Part shown: positions 23,362-31,847 of the stretch, one piece after another
Numbering within the stretch: position 1 is the stretch's first letter
Layout: every line of letters starts with the position of its first letter
Source: Paenibacillus validus NBRC 15382
Lineage (GTDB): Bacteria; Bacillota; Bacilli; Paenibacillales; NBRC-103111
Assembly: GCF_004000985.1 (NCBI RefSeq)
Contig: NZ_BIMH01000015.1
Span: forward strand, 38,138 to 102,137
DNA length: 64,000 bases
Direction of reading: 5' to 3'
Made by a program: the position numbers and the translations under genes
The notes under the pieces: generated by a model
Database searches by the model: none
What the model was told of the DNA's origin: nothing
What the model saw: the letters and a program-made list of their open reading frames with translations, nothing else

Positions 23362-24255
23362 ATGGCTGTTGGCGAATATCCCTTGCCGGATATGCGGAAG
23401 CGGGTGTGGCAGCCGCGAACGCTGGCGGAAGCTTGGCAGTTGAAGAGGACGCTGGGCGAGCAGGCCGTGATCGTCTCCGGCGGCACGCTGCTGCGAACGC
23501 AGTGGGAAGCGGGGACGGCGATCATGCCGGGGCATCTGATCAGCCTTGAATCGGTACCTGAACTGCAGGTATGCGAAGCGGGCGGGGCAGCGATTCGAAT
23601 CGGTGCGGGCGTGACGCTCGCCGCTTGTCAGCGATGGGGGGACGCTCCGTCCTTGCTGAAGGAAGCCTGCCGCCGTATCGCGGCTCCCTCCATTCGCCGC
23701 CTGGGTACGATCGGAGGCAACGTCATGTCGGCCTCGGGCGATTCGCTGCCCGCTTTGGCCGTGACGGACGCAGAGCTGGTATGGTACGACGGCAGCGGGT
23801 CGGTGGCCGAGCCGGTCGGCGCCTGGCTGGAGCAGCGGCGTGCGGTCGGAGGCTCCGCGAAGGAGACGCGCCTGCTGAAGGAGGTTCGCTGGAGCAGGAA
23901 GGCGGATGACCAAGAGGCTTGCGGCTATTACGAGAAAGTCGGGCGGCGCGAAGGGTTCTGTCCTTCCGTCGTGACGGTAGCCGGACAATTTCGGCTCGAT
24001 GCGGCGGGCAGGCTGCGCGGCGTACGGTTGGCCGCCGGCAGCGCCGCTGCGGTCGCCTGCCGGCTGGCGGAGGCTGAGGCGCTGCTGGAAGGAAGCGTAT
24101 GGAGCGCGGACTTGAGGCGCAGCGTGCATCAAGCCGTGATGGAAGGGTTCGACGGCGGAGCGGATGCTTTCGCTACGGCGGCATACCGCAAGCGTGCAGC
24201 CGCCCATTTGCTGACGGCGTTCCTGGAGGAGCGCGCCGGCTGCCGGGGGGACTGA
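23362..24255 (+). CDS. pucC: Xanthine dehydrogenase FAD-binding subunit (PucC)
   Basis: The ATG after AGGTGAGGCGG gives 297 aa, the usual size of a separate FAD subunit. It has the FAD-binding loops VSGGTLLRTQWEAG (near 38-51) and RRLGTIGGNVMSASG (near 112-126), and a CO_deh_flav C-terminal domain (CGYYEKVGRREGFCPSVVTVAG). It passes electrons from the 2Fe-2S subunit through FAD to the acceptor. It is followed within 15 bp by the molybdenum subunit. In B. subtilis the matching genes run pucABCDE; here a transporter is inserted between pucB and pucC. Confidence 0.92.
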   Translation: MAVGEYPLPDMRKRVWQPRTLAEAWQLKRTLGEQAVIVSGGTLLRTQWEAGTAIMPGHLISLESVPELQVCEAGGAAIRIGAGVTLAACQRWGDAPSLLKEACRRIAAPSIRRLGTIGGNVMSASGDSLPALAVTDAELVWYDGSGSVAEPVGAWLEQRRAVGGSAKETRLLKEVRWSRKADDQEACGYYEKVGRREGFCPSVVTVAGQFRLDAAGRLRGVRLAAGSAAAVACRLAEAEALLEGSVWSADLRRSVHQAVMEGFDGGADAFATAAYRKRAAAHLLTAFLEERAGCRGD

Positions 24256-24270
24256 GAGAGGAGGGGCAGG

Positions 24271-26652
24271 ATGAGACTGGATAGAACGATGGCAGGAACA
24301 CGCTGGCACATACGCCCGGACGGACCGGATAAGGTGACCGGACGGCTTGCGTATTTGACGGATATGGGCATGCCCGGCATGCTGTACGGCAAAATTTTGC
24401 GAAGCGCTTATCCGCACGCCTGGATCTTGTCCATCGACACGAGCCGGGCGCAGCGGCTGCCGGGGGTTCATGCGGTGCTTACCCATCGCGACGTGCCGGG
24501 CTTGAACCTGTTCGGTATCGCGGTTCCCGATCAGCCGGTGTTGTGCGAGGATCGCGTGCGTTTCGCCGGAGATGCCGTGGCGGCGGTTGCGGCTGAAACC
24601 GAGGAGCTGGCCGAATATGCGCTGACGCTGATCGAGGTGGTCTACGAGCCGCTGCCGGTCATCGACAGCCCGGAAGCAGGGCTGCGGCCCGATGCGCCTA
24701 AGCTGCATCCGAACGGGAACGTGCTGCATCGCACCGATTTTGAGCGGGGGAATGCCGCGCAGGCGTTCGCGGCCTGTGCTTTCGTTACGGAAAATACGTA
24801 CCGGACCCCGCGTCAAATGCACGTCTATATGGAAACCGAAGGCGGATTGTTCGTCCCGGAGCCGGACGGCGCAGGACTTACGGTTTATGCGCCGACGCAG
24901 CACGGCTATAAAGACCGGTTTCAGCTGTCGCGTATTCTGGCGATGCCGGAGCCGAGCATTCGCGTCGTGTCCAGTCCGATCGGCGGCTCGTTCGGCGGCA
25001 AGGACGAACTGAACGTGCAGCCCTACGGGGCGCTGCTGGCTTTGAAGAGCGGCCGGCCGGTCAAGCTGCACCAATCGCGGATGGAATCGGTTCGCGCCGG
25101 ATTGAAGCGTCATCCGATGAGCGTGACGATGCGCACGGGAATGGACGCGAACGGCAAGCTGCTCGCCCATGAGGTGCGCATCGTGGCCGATACCGGCGCT
25201 TACGCCACGCTGGGCGAACCGGTCTTGAACTTCGCGACGGAACACGCGCAGGGGCCTTACCGGATTCCGAACGTCGCGATCGAAGGCTTGTCCGTGTATA
25301 CGAACAACGGCGTATCGGGCGAGTTTCGCGGCTTCGGCGGCAATCAGGTGATTTTCGCGATGGAGGGGCAGCTCGACCGGCTGGCGGAAGCGGCGGGCAT
25401 CGATCCGTGGGAGCTGCGCAGCCGCAACTTGCGGGAAGCGGACGATCCCGGGCCGTTCGGCCAGCGGATCGTGGCGACAGACGGCGCCCGCCAGGTGTGG
25501 GCGTCGGTGGCCGGCTCCGAGCTGATGCGGAGGAAGGCGCGGGAAGAGCAGGCGGCGTGGCCGGCCGCGAATGAAGAGCTCGCGGGATCGTCGAAGGCGG
25601 GCGAAGAGCGCGAGGCGTGGCCGGCTATGGGCGAAAGACGGGCGGGCAGCACCCGGGAGAAGTGGCTGCGCAGGGGAATTGGCGCCGCCATCGCCATGCA
25701 CGGCTCCGGGCTTGGCTTCGGTCTTCCGGACCCGGCTGGCGGCCGCCTCCGCCTGAATGCCGAAGGCCGCATTGAAGCGGCATTCGGCTACGAGGAATTC
25801 GGGCAAGGGCTGCTCGCTTCCTTGCAAATCATGCTGACGGAGCGGTTCGGCTGCGCCAAGGAAGATCTGGAGCTCGTCATCGGCGATACGGCCCGTGTGC
25901 CGCACAGCGGCTCCAGCACCGCCTCGCGGGCGACGAGCATGATGTGGCAGGCGCTTCAGCGAATGGAGGCGCCGTTCGCGGGAATGCTGCTCGAAGCGGC
26001 CTCCAGGCTGACCGGCGTTCCGGCCGATCAATTAAAGACCGGTCCGGGCGGCATCTGGCGAACGGCGGTAAGCTGCGAAGCGGAGCCGGTCATCCGATAC
26101 CGTGAGCTGTCGGAACGGACGGAAACGCCGATCGCCTGCGAGACGGCGTTTCACTTTCCGACGACGCCGGATGAGCGGGTGGGGGCGCATTTCTTGCATA
26201 CGTACACGGCGGTGGCCGTCGAAGTCGAGGTGAACCTGCTGACCGGACGTGTGCGGGTGACCGATCAGTACCATGCGGTCGCGGCCGGACCTGTCGTCAA
26301 TCCAATGGGGTATGTCGGGCAGATTGAAGGCGGCAGCCACATGGCCATCGGATTTGCGCTGACGGAGGACGCTGTCATGGAGGGCGGGCAATACTTGACC
26401 CGCAATCTGGATGCTTATTTGATTCCAACGGTGAAGGATACGCCCGCCGGCTTCCAGCTGGATGCGATCGAGGGGCTGCCGGAGGGCGATCCGTTCGGTC
26501 CGCGGGGGATCGGCGAAATCGGTACGGTCGCCGTAGCTCCGGCGATCGCCGCCGCCGTCCGCGACGCCGTCGGCAAGTGGGTAACTTCACTCCCCATCAA
26601 CCCGGAAGAGCTTATGGCGGACGATCCGTTTGAAGAGGGGGGAGCGCGATGA
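24271..26652 (+). CDS. pucD: Xanthine dehydrogenase molybdenum-binding subunit (PucD)
   Basis: The 793-aa protein starts after a strong GAGGAGGGGCAGG. It has the Ald_Xan_dh a/b domain (about 15-130: DKVTGRLAYLTDMGMPGMLYGKI-type) and the molybdopterin domains: GSFGGKDE, FRGFGGNQV, the GQG of FGQGLLASLQ, DTARVPHSGSSTASRAT, and the terminal GIGEIGTVAVAPAI with the catalytic Glu. It hydroxylates hypoxanthine/xanthine to urate. Residues 425-464 are two tandem 20-residue units (25543-25662), an insert not expected in the family. It overlaps pucE by four bases. Confidence 0.93.
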   Translation: MRLDRTMAGTRWHIRPDGPDKVTGRLAYLTDMGMPGMLYGKILRSAYPHAWILSIDTSRAQRLPGVHAVLTHRDVPGLNLFGIAVPDQPVLCEDRVRFAGDAVAAVAAETEELAEYALTLIEVVYEPLPVIDSPEAGLRPDAPKLHPNGNVLHRTDFERGNAAQAFAACAFVTENTYRTPRQMHVYMETEGGLFVPEPDGAGLTVYAPTQHGYKDRFQLSRILAMPEPSIRVVSSPIGGSFGGKDELNVQPYGALLALKSGRPVKLHQSRMESVRAGLKRHPMSVTMRTGMDANGKLLAHEVRIVADTGAYATLGEPVLNFATEHAQGPYRIPNVAIEGLSVYTNNGVSGEFRGFGGNQVIFAMEGQLDRLAEAAGIDPWELRSRNLREADDPGPFGQRIVATDGARQVWASVAGSELMRRKAREEQAAWPAANEELAGSSKAGEEREAWPAMGERRAGSTREKWLRRGIGAAIAMHGSGLGFGLPDPAGGRLRLNAEGRIEAAFGYEEFGQGLLASLQIMLTERFGCAKEDLELVIGDTARVPHSGSSTASRATSMMWQALQRMEAPFAGMLLEAASRLTGVPADQLKTGPGGIWRTAVSCEAEPVIRYRELSERTETPIACETAFHFPTTPDERVGAHFLHTYTAVAVEVEVNLLTGRVRVTDQYHAVAAGPVVNPMGYVGQIEGGSHMAIGFALTEDAVMEGGQYLTRNLDAYLIPTVKDTPAGFQLDAIEGLPEGDPFGPRGIGEIGTVAVAPAIAAAVRDAVGKWVTSLPINPEELMADDPFEEGGAR
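25543..25662 (+). repeat. In-frame 2 x 60-bp tandem repeat inside pucD
   Basis: Two adjacent 60-bp units encode EEQAAWPAANEELAGSSKAG and EEREAWPAMGERRAGSTREK. They fall in the linker before RRGIGAAIAMHGSG and look like a recent in-frame duplication in a surface loop. Confidence 0.75.
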
Positions 26653-27176
26653 GCAGTCTGCCGCAACCGGAACAGGTGAACCGGCTGGCTTGTACCTTGA
26701 ACGGCAAGCCTTTGGAGCTGGCGGTTGCCGCCGAACGCCGTTTGGTGGATGTGCTGCGCAAGGATCTCGGGCTGACAGGCACGAAGATTTCGTGCGAAAT
26801 CGGCCGCTGCGGCGCATGCATGGTGCTGGTGGACGGCAAGCCGATGAATGCCTGCTTGCTGATGGCGTATCAGGTGGAGGGCCGCTCGGTCACGACGATC
26901 GAAGGTTTGGCCGGCGACGACGGCGGGCTGCATCCGGTCCAGCAAGCCTTCCTCGAGGAAGGCGGCTTTCAATGCGGATATTGCACGCCGGGAATGGCCG
27001 TCTCTCTGGTCGGCCTGCTTGACCAGTGCCCGGCTCCGAGCCGGGACGACGTGGAGGAGGCGCTGTCCGGCAACCTGTGCCGCTGCACGGGGTACGGCGG
27101 CATTATGCGCGCTGCGGACGCTGCGGTGCGGAACAGGTGCGGGCGGCGCAATGCCGGCGAGCGCGATTTTACCTGA
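26649..27176 (+). CDS. pucE: Xanthine dehydrogenase 2Fe-2S subunit (PucE)
   Basis: The 175-aa protein has the four-Cys plant-type ferredoxin loop (CEIGRCGACMVLVDGKPMNAC) and the second cluster motif CGYCTPG ... GNLCRCTGY, the normal two-cluster arrangement. It carries electrons from the molybdenum site to FAD. The start codon overlaps the pucD stop (ATGA). The end (RCGRRNAGERDFT) is a short basic tail beyond the second domain. pucL follows after 24 bp. Confidence 0.95.
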   Translation: MSSLPQPEQVNRLACTLNGKPLELAVAAERRLVDVLRKDLGLTGTKISCEIGRCGACMVLVDGKPMNACLLMAYQVEGRSVTTIEGLAGDDGGLHPVQQAFLEEGGFQCGYCTPGMAVSLVGLLDQCPAPSRDDVEEALSGNLCRCTGYGGIMRAADAAVRNRCGRRNAGERDFT

Positions 27177-27200
27177 GAAAGGAGAAAGGCGGAACCGCGA

Positions 27201-28712
27201 ATGACAACGATCCATCGCATTTCAATCGGCCAATTGAATCGAATGACGCAGGCCGGGTTTGTCGAAGCGCTCGGCGCGGTATTCGAGCATTCGCCATGGG
27301 TTGCCGAGCGTGCTTATGCGGCGCGGCCTTTCGCAGACTCGGAGCAGCTGCACCGCGCGATGCTGCGGGTAGTTGACGGCGCTTCGCGGGAGGAGCGTCT
27401 GGCGCTGCTCCGGGCGCACCCGGATTTGGCCGGGCGTCTCCAGATGAGCGAGCTGTCGGTCCAAGAGCAGCGGGGCGTCGGGTTGAACGAGCTGAGCGTC
27501 GACGAATACGACATGTTTACCCGCATCAATACGGCGTATACCGGCAAATTCGGATTCCCGTTCATCATGGCGGTGAAGGGCAGCTCCAAGGAGCTGATTC
27601 TCGAAGCCATGCTGGCCAGACTCGAACACAATGTGCAACAAGAGCAGCGTCAAGCGATGACGGAGATCGCCCAAATTACCCGTTTTCGGCTGGACGATTT
27701 GATTCTACAGGAAGGGAACGATTGCGTTATGACTACCGGCTATGGCAAACGAACCATGTATTACGGCAAAGGGGATGTGCTCGTCTACCGCACGTATGTC
27801 AAACCCCTTGAAGTCAGCCCGATTCCCGAATCGGCCTATACGGGGTCGGACAATGTCATTTTCGCCCTGAATGTCACGGTTTCCGTCAGCGGGGATGCGT
27901 TCCTGCCTTCTTTCACGCAAGCGGACAACAGCATGGTGGTGGCGACCGATTCGATGAAAAATTTCATGCTGCGGCATGCCGCCGATTTCGAGGGCTCGAC
28001 GGTTGAAGCGTTCCTTCGTCATGCGGCGTGCTTGCTCCTGCATAAGTACGCGCATATGTCCGGCGTTGAGCTGTCGGCAGAGCGGCTGCCGTTCGATGCG
28101 GTGCCGATTGCGGCGGGGAACGGCGAATTTCGCGGCAGCGGGCTCGTGTACCGCCGCTCGCGCAACGAGAGCGGACGATTTACGGTTCGCGTGGAGCGGA
28201 CCGGGCAAAGCCTGGAGACGGTCAAGCAATCGGCCGAAATCACGAATTTGCATTTGATCAAAGTCAGCGGGAGTTCCTTCGCGAATTTCGTCCGCGACGA
28301 GTATACGACGCTGCCGGAGAGCTTCAACCGCCCGTTGTTCATTTATTTGAACATCGGTTGGGAGTACGCGAAGGCCGACGACGCCCTCGACGGCCAAGCT
28401 TACGCGGCCCCCGAGCAAATCGCCGATATCGCGCATACCGTGTTTCACGAGGTGAACAGCGCGTCCATTCAAAGTCTGATTTACGTGATCGGCTTGCGCA
28501 TCTTGGAGCGTTTCCCGCAGCTCGGGCGCATCTGGTTCGAGTCGAACAACCGCACGTGGGAAACGGTAGCGGAGTCGGCGGCGGGCTCTTCCGAAGCCAA
28601 GGTATTTACCGAGCCTAGACCGCCTTTCGGGTTTCAGGGCTTCTCCATGACGCAGGAAGACCTCGCTGAAGCGCAGGCTGCGCAGAAGGCGCAGGGAGCC
28701 GCCCTCACATGA
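27201..28712 (+). CDS. pucL: Bifunctional OHCU decarboxylase / urate oxidase (PucL)
   Basis: At 503 aa it matches the B. subtilis fusion (494 aa). Residues about 1-165 are the 2-oxo-4-hydroxy-4-carboxy-5-ureidoimidazoline decarboxylase (FVEALGAVFEHSPWVAERA, RAHPDLAGRLQMSELSVQEQ, GFPFIMAVKG). Residues about 175-490 are uricase (YGKRTMYYGKGDVLVYRT, VATDSMKNFML with the catalytic Thr-Asp region, SGSSFANFVRDEYTTLPE). It turns urate into hydroxyisourate and, after PucM, decarboxylates OHCU to S-allantoin. Overlap with pucM is four bases. Confidence 0.95.
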   Translation: MTTIHRISIGQLNRMTQAGFVEALGAVFEHSPWVAERAYAARPFADSEQLHRAMLRVVDGASREERLALLRAHPDLAGRLQMSELSVQEQRGVGLNELSVDEYDMFTRINTAYTGKFGFPFIMAVKGSSKELILEAMLARLEHNVQQEQRQAMTEIAQITRFRLDDLILQEGNDCVMTTGYGKRTMYYGKGDVLVYRTYVKPLEVSPIPESAYTGSDNVIFALNVTVSVSGDAFLPSFTQADNSMVVATDSMKNFMLRHAADFEGSTVEAFLRHAACLLLHKYAHMSGVELSAERLPFDAVPIAAGNGEFRGSGLVYRRSRNESGRFTVRVERTGQSLETVKQSAEITNLHLIKVSGSSFANFVRDEYTTLPESFNRPLFIYLNIGWEYAKADDALDGQAYAAPEQIADIAHTVFHEVNSASIQSLIYVIGLRILERFPQLGRIWFESNNRTWETVAESAAGSSEAKVFTEPRPPFGFQGFSMTQEDLAEAQAAQKAQGAALT

Positions 28713-29071
28713 GCGGGCGTCTGACGACGCATGTGCTGGAGCTGTCCGGCGGCCGGCCTGCCGCAGGGATGCGGGTCGCGTTATACCGGATGACGCCGGA
28801 AGGAGCCGTGAAGCTGCGCGAAGCGACGACGAACGCCGACGGGCGCTTGGATGCGCCGCTGCTGGCCGGCGGCGATCTGCTGGCCGGCACCTATGAGCTT
28901 GTTTTTGACGTCGGCGATTGGTACAGCGCCCGCCAGACGGCAGGCGGCGCCAGCGTGCCGACGTTCCTGGAGCAGGTGCCGGTTCGATTTCGCATAGCCG
29001 ACGGGCAGGAGCATTACCACGTGCCGCTGCTGGTCGCGCCGGGCGGATACAGCACGTACCGGGGCAGCTGA
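28709..29071 (+). CDS. pucM: 5-hydroxyisourate hydrolase (PucM)
   Basis: The 120-aa transthyretin-related protein has the three hallmarks: the N-terminal THVLELSGGRPAAGM (His8), the HYHVPLLVAP strand, and the exact C-terminal tetrapeptide YRGS. It hydrolyses 5-hydroxyisourate to OHCU, the substrate of the PucL decarboxylase domain, so the coupling to pucL by an ATGA overlap makes biochemical sense. A 46-bp gap with GAGAGGGG precedes pucH. Confidence 0.95.
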   Translation: MSGRLTTHVLELSGGRPAAGMRVALYRMTPEGAVKLREATTNADGRLDAPLLAGGDLLAGTYELVFDVGDWYSARQTAGGASVPTFLEQVPVRFRIADGQEHYHVPLLVAPGGYSTYRGS

Positions 29072-29117
29072 ATCCGCCGGGCGGGGAACACGGACGAAGC
29101 CGAGAGGGGATGGGCGT

Positions 29118-30488
29118 ATGCTGGATTTGAAAATAACCGGCGGGCTTGTCGTGCTGCGGCACGAAGTTCGCCGTCTGGATATCGGCGTAGCGGACGGCCG
29201 GATCGTCCGGTTGGCCGAACATATCACGGGTGAAGCATCAAGGCACTTTGACGCCCGGGGACTTCATGTGCTGCCGGGGATGGTTGACGCGCACGTTCAT
29301 TTGAACGAGCCGCGCATGGGCCATTGGGAAGGCTTCGAGAGCGGTTCGAAGGCGCTGGCCGCCGGCGGCTGCACCTCCTTCCTGGATATGCCTTTGAACG
29401 GACTGCCGCCGACCGTCTCGGTGGCGGCCATGTCCCAGAAGCTGCGGGCGGCGGCGAATCGCTCCAGCGTCGATTATGCGCTCTGGGGCGGGCTCGTTCC
29501 GGGCAACCTGAAGGAACTTGAACCGCTTGCCGCGGCCGGGGTGATCGGCTTCAAGGCGTTCATGTCCGAGCCGGGCGGCGAAGGCGAAGAACGGTTCCGG
29601 CGCGCCGACTATGCGACGCTGCGGGAAGGCATGAAGCGCATTGCCAGGCTGAACCGCGTGTTGGCGCTGCATGCCGAGGATGAAAGCATGGTCGCTTCGC
29701 TCGCCGGGCATTCGATCCGCGAAGGGCGCACCGGCGCTCGCGATTACGCGGCGTCCCGGCCGATATCCGCGGAACGGACCGCTGTGCGCCAAGCGCTCGA
29801 AATGGCGCGCGAGACTGGGTGCGCGCTGCATTTTGTCCATATCAGCAGTGCGGAATCGGTTCGGATTATTCGTAAAGCGAAGGATCGCGGCTTGGATGTG
29901 ACGGTTGAAACCTGCCCGCATTACCTCGTGCTGACCGAAGACGACATGGAGCGGATGGGACCGGTCGCCAAGTGCGCGCCCCCGCTTAGAAGCGCCGAGG
30001 ATCAAATGAAGCTGTGGCAAGCGGTGGCGGACGGCAAAATCGACATCATCGCGTCCGATCATTCCCCGAGTCCGCTGGAGCTGAAGCAAAGCTCGAATTT
30101 CTTTCAGGCTTGGGGCGGCATTGCAGGCGCGCAAAGCTCGTTGGAGCTGATGGTGGACGAAGGCCATTTGAAGCGGGGCCTGCCGCTCCCGCTGTTGTGC
30201 CGTATGCTGTCGCTCAATCCGGCCGTGCGCTTCGGTCTGCATCCCCGCAAAGGGGAGATCGCCGTCGGCGCCGACGCGGACCTGGCGCTGGCCGATCTGC
30301 AGCGGGGGTATACGCTGGAGAGCGGGCATTTGAAGCAGCGGCATGCGTATAGTCCTTATGTCGGCCGAAGGTTCGGGTGCCGCGTCAGCGCGACGTTCGT
30401 GCGCGGCCGGCAGGCGTACCGGGCGGATACGCAATCGATGGCGGAGGATGCGGCTGAGGCAGGGGCATGGCTCCGCCACAGCACCTGA
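29118..30488 (+). CDS. pucH: Allantoinase (PucH)
   Basis: The 456-aa amidohydrolase has the metal ligands VDAHVHLNEP, the carboxylated Lys in GVIGFKAFMSEPGG, the His of HAEDESM, HFVHISSAES and the catalytic Asp in IASDHSPSP. The length is that of AllB/PucH. It opens allantoin to allantoate in the cytoplasm. The next gene (pucF) starts 30 bases downstream. Confidence 0.94.
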   Translation: MLDLKITGGLVVLRHEVRRLDIGVADGRIVRLAEHITGEASRHFDARGLHVLPGMVDAHVHLNEPRMGHWEGFESGSKALAAGGCTSFLDMPLNGLPPTVSVAAMSQKLRAAANRSSVDYALWGGLVPGNLKELEPLAAAGVIGFKAFMSEPGGEGEERFRRADYATLREGMKRIARLNRVLALHAEDESMVASLAGHSIREGRTGARDYAASRPISAERTAVRQALEMARETGCALHFVHISSAESVRIIRKAKDRGLDVTVETCPHYLVLTEDDMERMGPVAKCAPPLRSAEDQMKLWQAVADGKIDIIASDHSPSPLELKQSSNFFQAWGGIAGAQSSLELMVDEGHLKRGLPLPLLCRMLSLNPAVRFGLHPRKGEIAVGADADLALADLQRGYTLESGHLKQRHAYSPYVGRRFGCRVSATFVRGRQAYRADTQSMAEDAAEAGAWLRHST

Positions 30489-30518
30489 ACTTTGCGCAGC
30501 AGAAACGGAGGAAACGCG

Positions 30519-31847
30519 ATGACGAACGAAGGGAAGCCGGAAGTCGCGGCCGCAGGAGAGCCGGCGCCAACCAAGGAGCCGCCGGAAACCGGGGCGCTCC
30601 TCCGCCGCTTTGCCGCGGAAGCGGCGCATATGCTGGATTGGCTCGCGCAATTCGGGAGCGGGGCGAATGCGGATGAAGGGGTTACGCGGCTGCTGTACAC
30701 CCCGGCCTGGCAGCAGGCGCAGGATGCGCTTGCGGAGCGATTGGCGGGCTGCGGCCTCGCCGTATCCTATGACGACGTCGGCAATTTGTATGCCCGATTG
30801 GACGGCGCCCGGGAGCGCGAAGTCGTCGCGACGGGCTCGCACATCGATACGGTCGTCCGCGGAGGACGTTACGACGGCGCGTACGGCATTGTGGCGGGCG
30901 CCCTCGCGCTCGCTTATTTGAAGGAGGCGTATGGACAGCCGGAGCGCACGCTTCAGCTGGTCTCCTTTGCGGAGGAGGAAGGCAGCCGCTTCCCGCTCGC
31001 GTTCTGGGGCTCGGGCAGCGTGACCGGCCGCTACCAAGCACGGCACGCGCCGGATGCAGCGGATGCAGACGGCGTTTCGCTTGCCGCCGCCATGCATGAA
31101 GCCGGCTTCGGACAGGGCCGGTATGCGGCGCCTCCTGCGGCGGCCGATTGGTCGGCGTTCGTGGAGCTGCACATCGAGCAGGGCAGCGTGCTGGAGCGGG
31201 AAGGCGCTGCGATCGGCATCGTTCAGGGGATCGTCGGTCAGAGACGCTTCGGCTTCGAAGTGTCGGGCGAAGCGAACCATGCCGGAACGACGCCGATGTC
31301 CTACCGCCGGGACGCCTTATGCGGCGCGGCCGAGATGATCGTCGCGATCCGCGACGCGGCGCTCGCTTACGGCGACCCGACGGTGGCTACCGTCGGTCGC
31401 CTGGAGGCCAGTCCGGGCACGGTTAACGTCGTACCGGGCAGAGCCTCGTTCACGCTGGACGTCCGCCACCCGGACGGAGCGGCGCTGGAAGCGTTCTGCG
31501 GCGAGTTGATGACGACGCTGGAGCGTATCGCCGCTTCGAACGGGCTGACCGTATCCGTCAGCTTGTGGACGGAAGCCGCTCCGGTGCGCATGAACGGCCG
31601 GCTGACGGAAGCCTTGGACCGCATCTGCCGCACCCGCGGGCTCGTCTGCCGGCACATGTACAGCGGAGCCGGACACGACTCGCAGCTGCTGGCGCCGGTA
31701 TGCCCGACCGCGATGGTCTTCGTGCCGAGCCGCGGCGGCATCAGCCATTCGCCCGCCGAATATACGAAAGCCGAAGACCTTGCCGCAGGTATTGTCGTCT
31801 TGGCGGATCTGCTGTATGCTCTAGCTTATAAGGGGGAAACGCCATGA
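30519..31847 (+). CDS. pucF: Allantoate amidohydrolase (PucF)
   Basis: The ATG after CGGAGGAAACGCG gives 442 aa. After a Pro/Glu/Ala-rich N-terminal extension of some 25 residues, an M20/AllC-type metallohydrolase follows. It has TGSHIDTVVRGGRYDGAYGI (first metal His and bridging Asp), SFAEEEGSRFP (catalytic Glu pair), ELHIEQGSVLE and NHAGTTPMSYRRD (dimerisation domain), and YSGAGHDSQLLA (last His). It releases ammonia and CO2 from allantoate to give S-ureidoglycine. It overlaps pucG by four bases. Confidence 0.93.
   Translation: MTNEGKPEVAAAGEPAPTKEPPETGALLRRFAAEAAHMLDWLAQFGSGANADEGVTRLLYTPAWQQAQDALAERLAGCGLAVSYDDVGNLYARLDGAREREVVATGSHIDTVVRGGRYDGAYGIVAGALALAYLKEAYGQPERTLQLVSFAEEEGSRFPLAFWGSGSVTGRYQARHAPDAADADGVSLAAAMHEAGFGQGRYAAPPAAADWSAFVELHIEQGSVLEREGAAIGIVQGIVGQRRFGFEVSGEANHAGTTPMSYRRDALCGAAEMIVAIRDAALAYGDPTVATVGRLEASPGTVNVVPGRASFTLDVRHPDGAALEAFCGELMTTLERIAASNGLTVSVSLWTEAAPVRMNGRLTEALDRICRTRGLVCRHMYSGAGHDSQLLAPVCPTAMVFVPSRGGISHSPAEYTKAEDLAAGIVVLADLLYALAYKGETP

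Noticed and set aside
23128..26031. Very long open frame on the minus strand opposite pucC and pucD (967 codons)
   Set aside because: It is antisense to clear xanthine dehydrogenase genes in GC-rich DNA, where the mirror frame lacks stops. The composition is Arg/Pro/His-rich and no family is recognisable.
29238..31280. 680-codon minus-strand frame opposite pucH and pucF
   Set aside because: Same cause as above: a by-product of codon bias in the real genes, with no recognisable domain.
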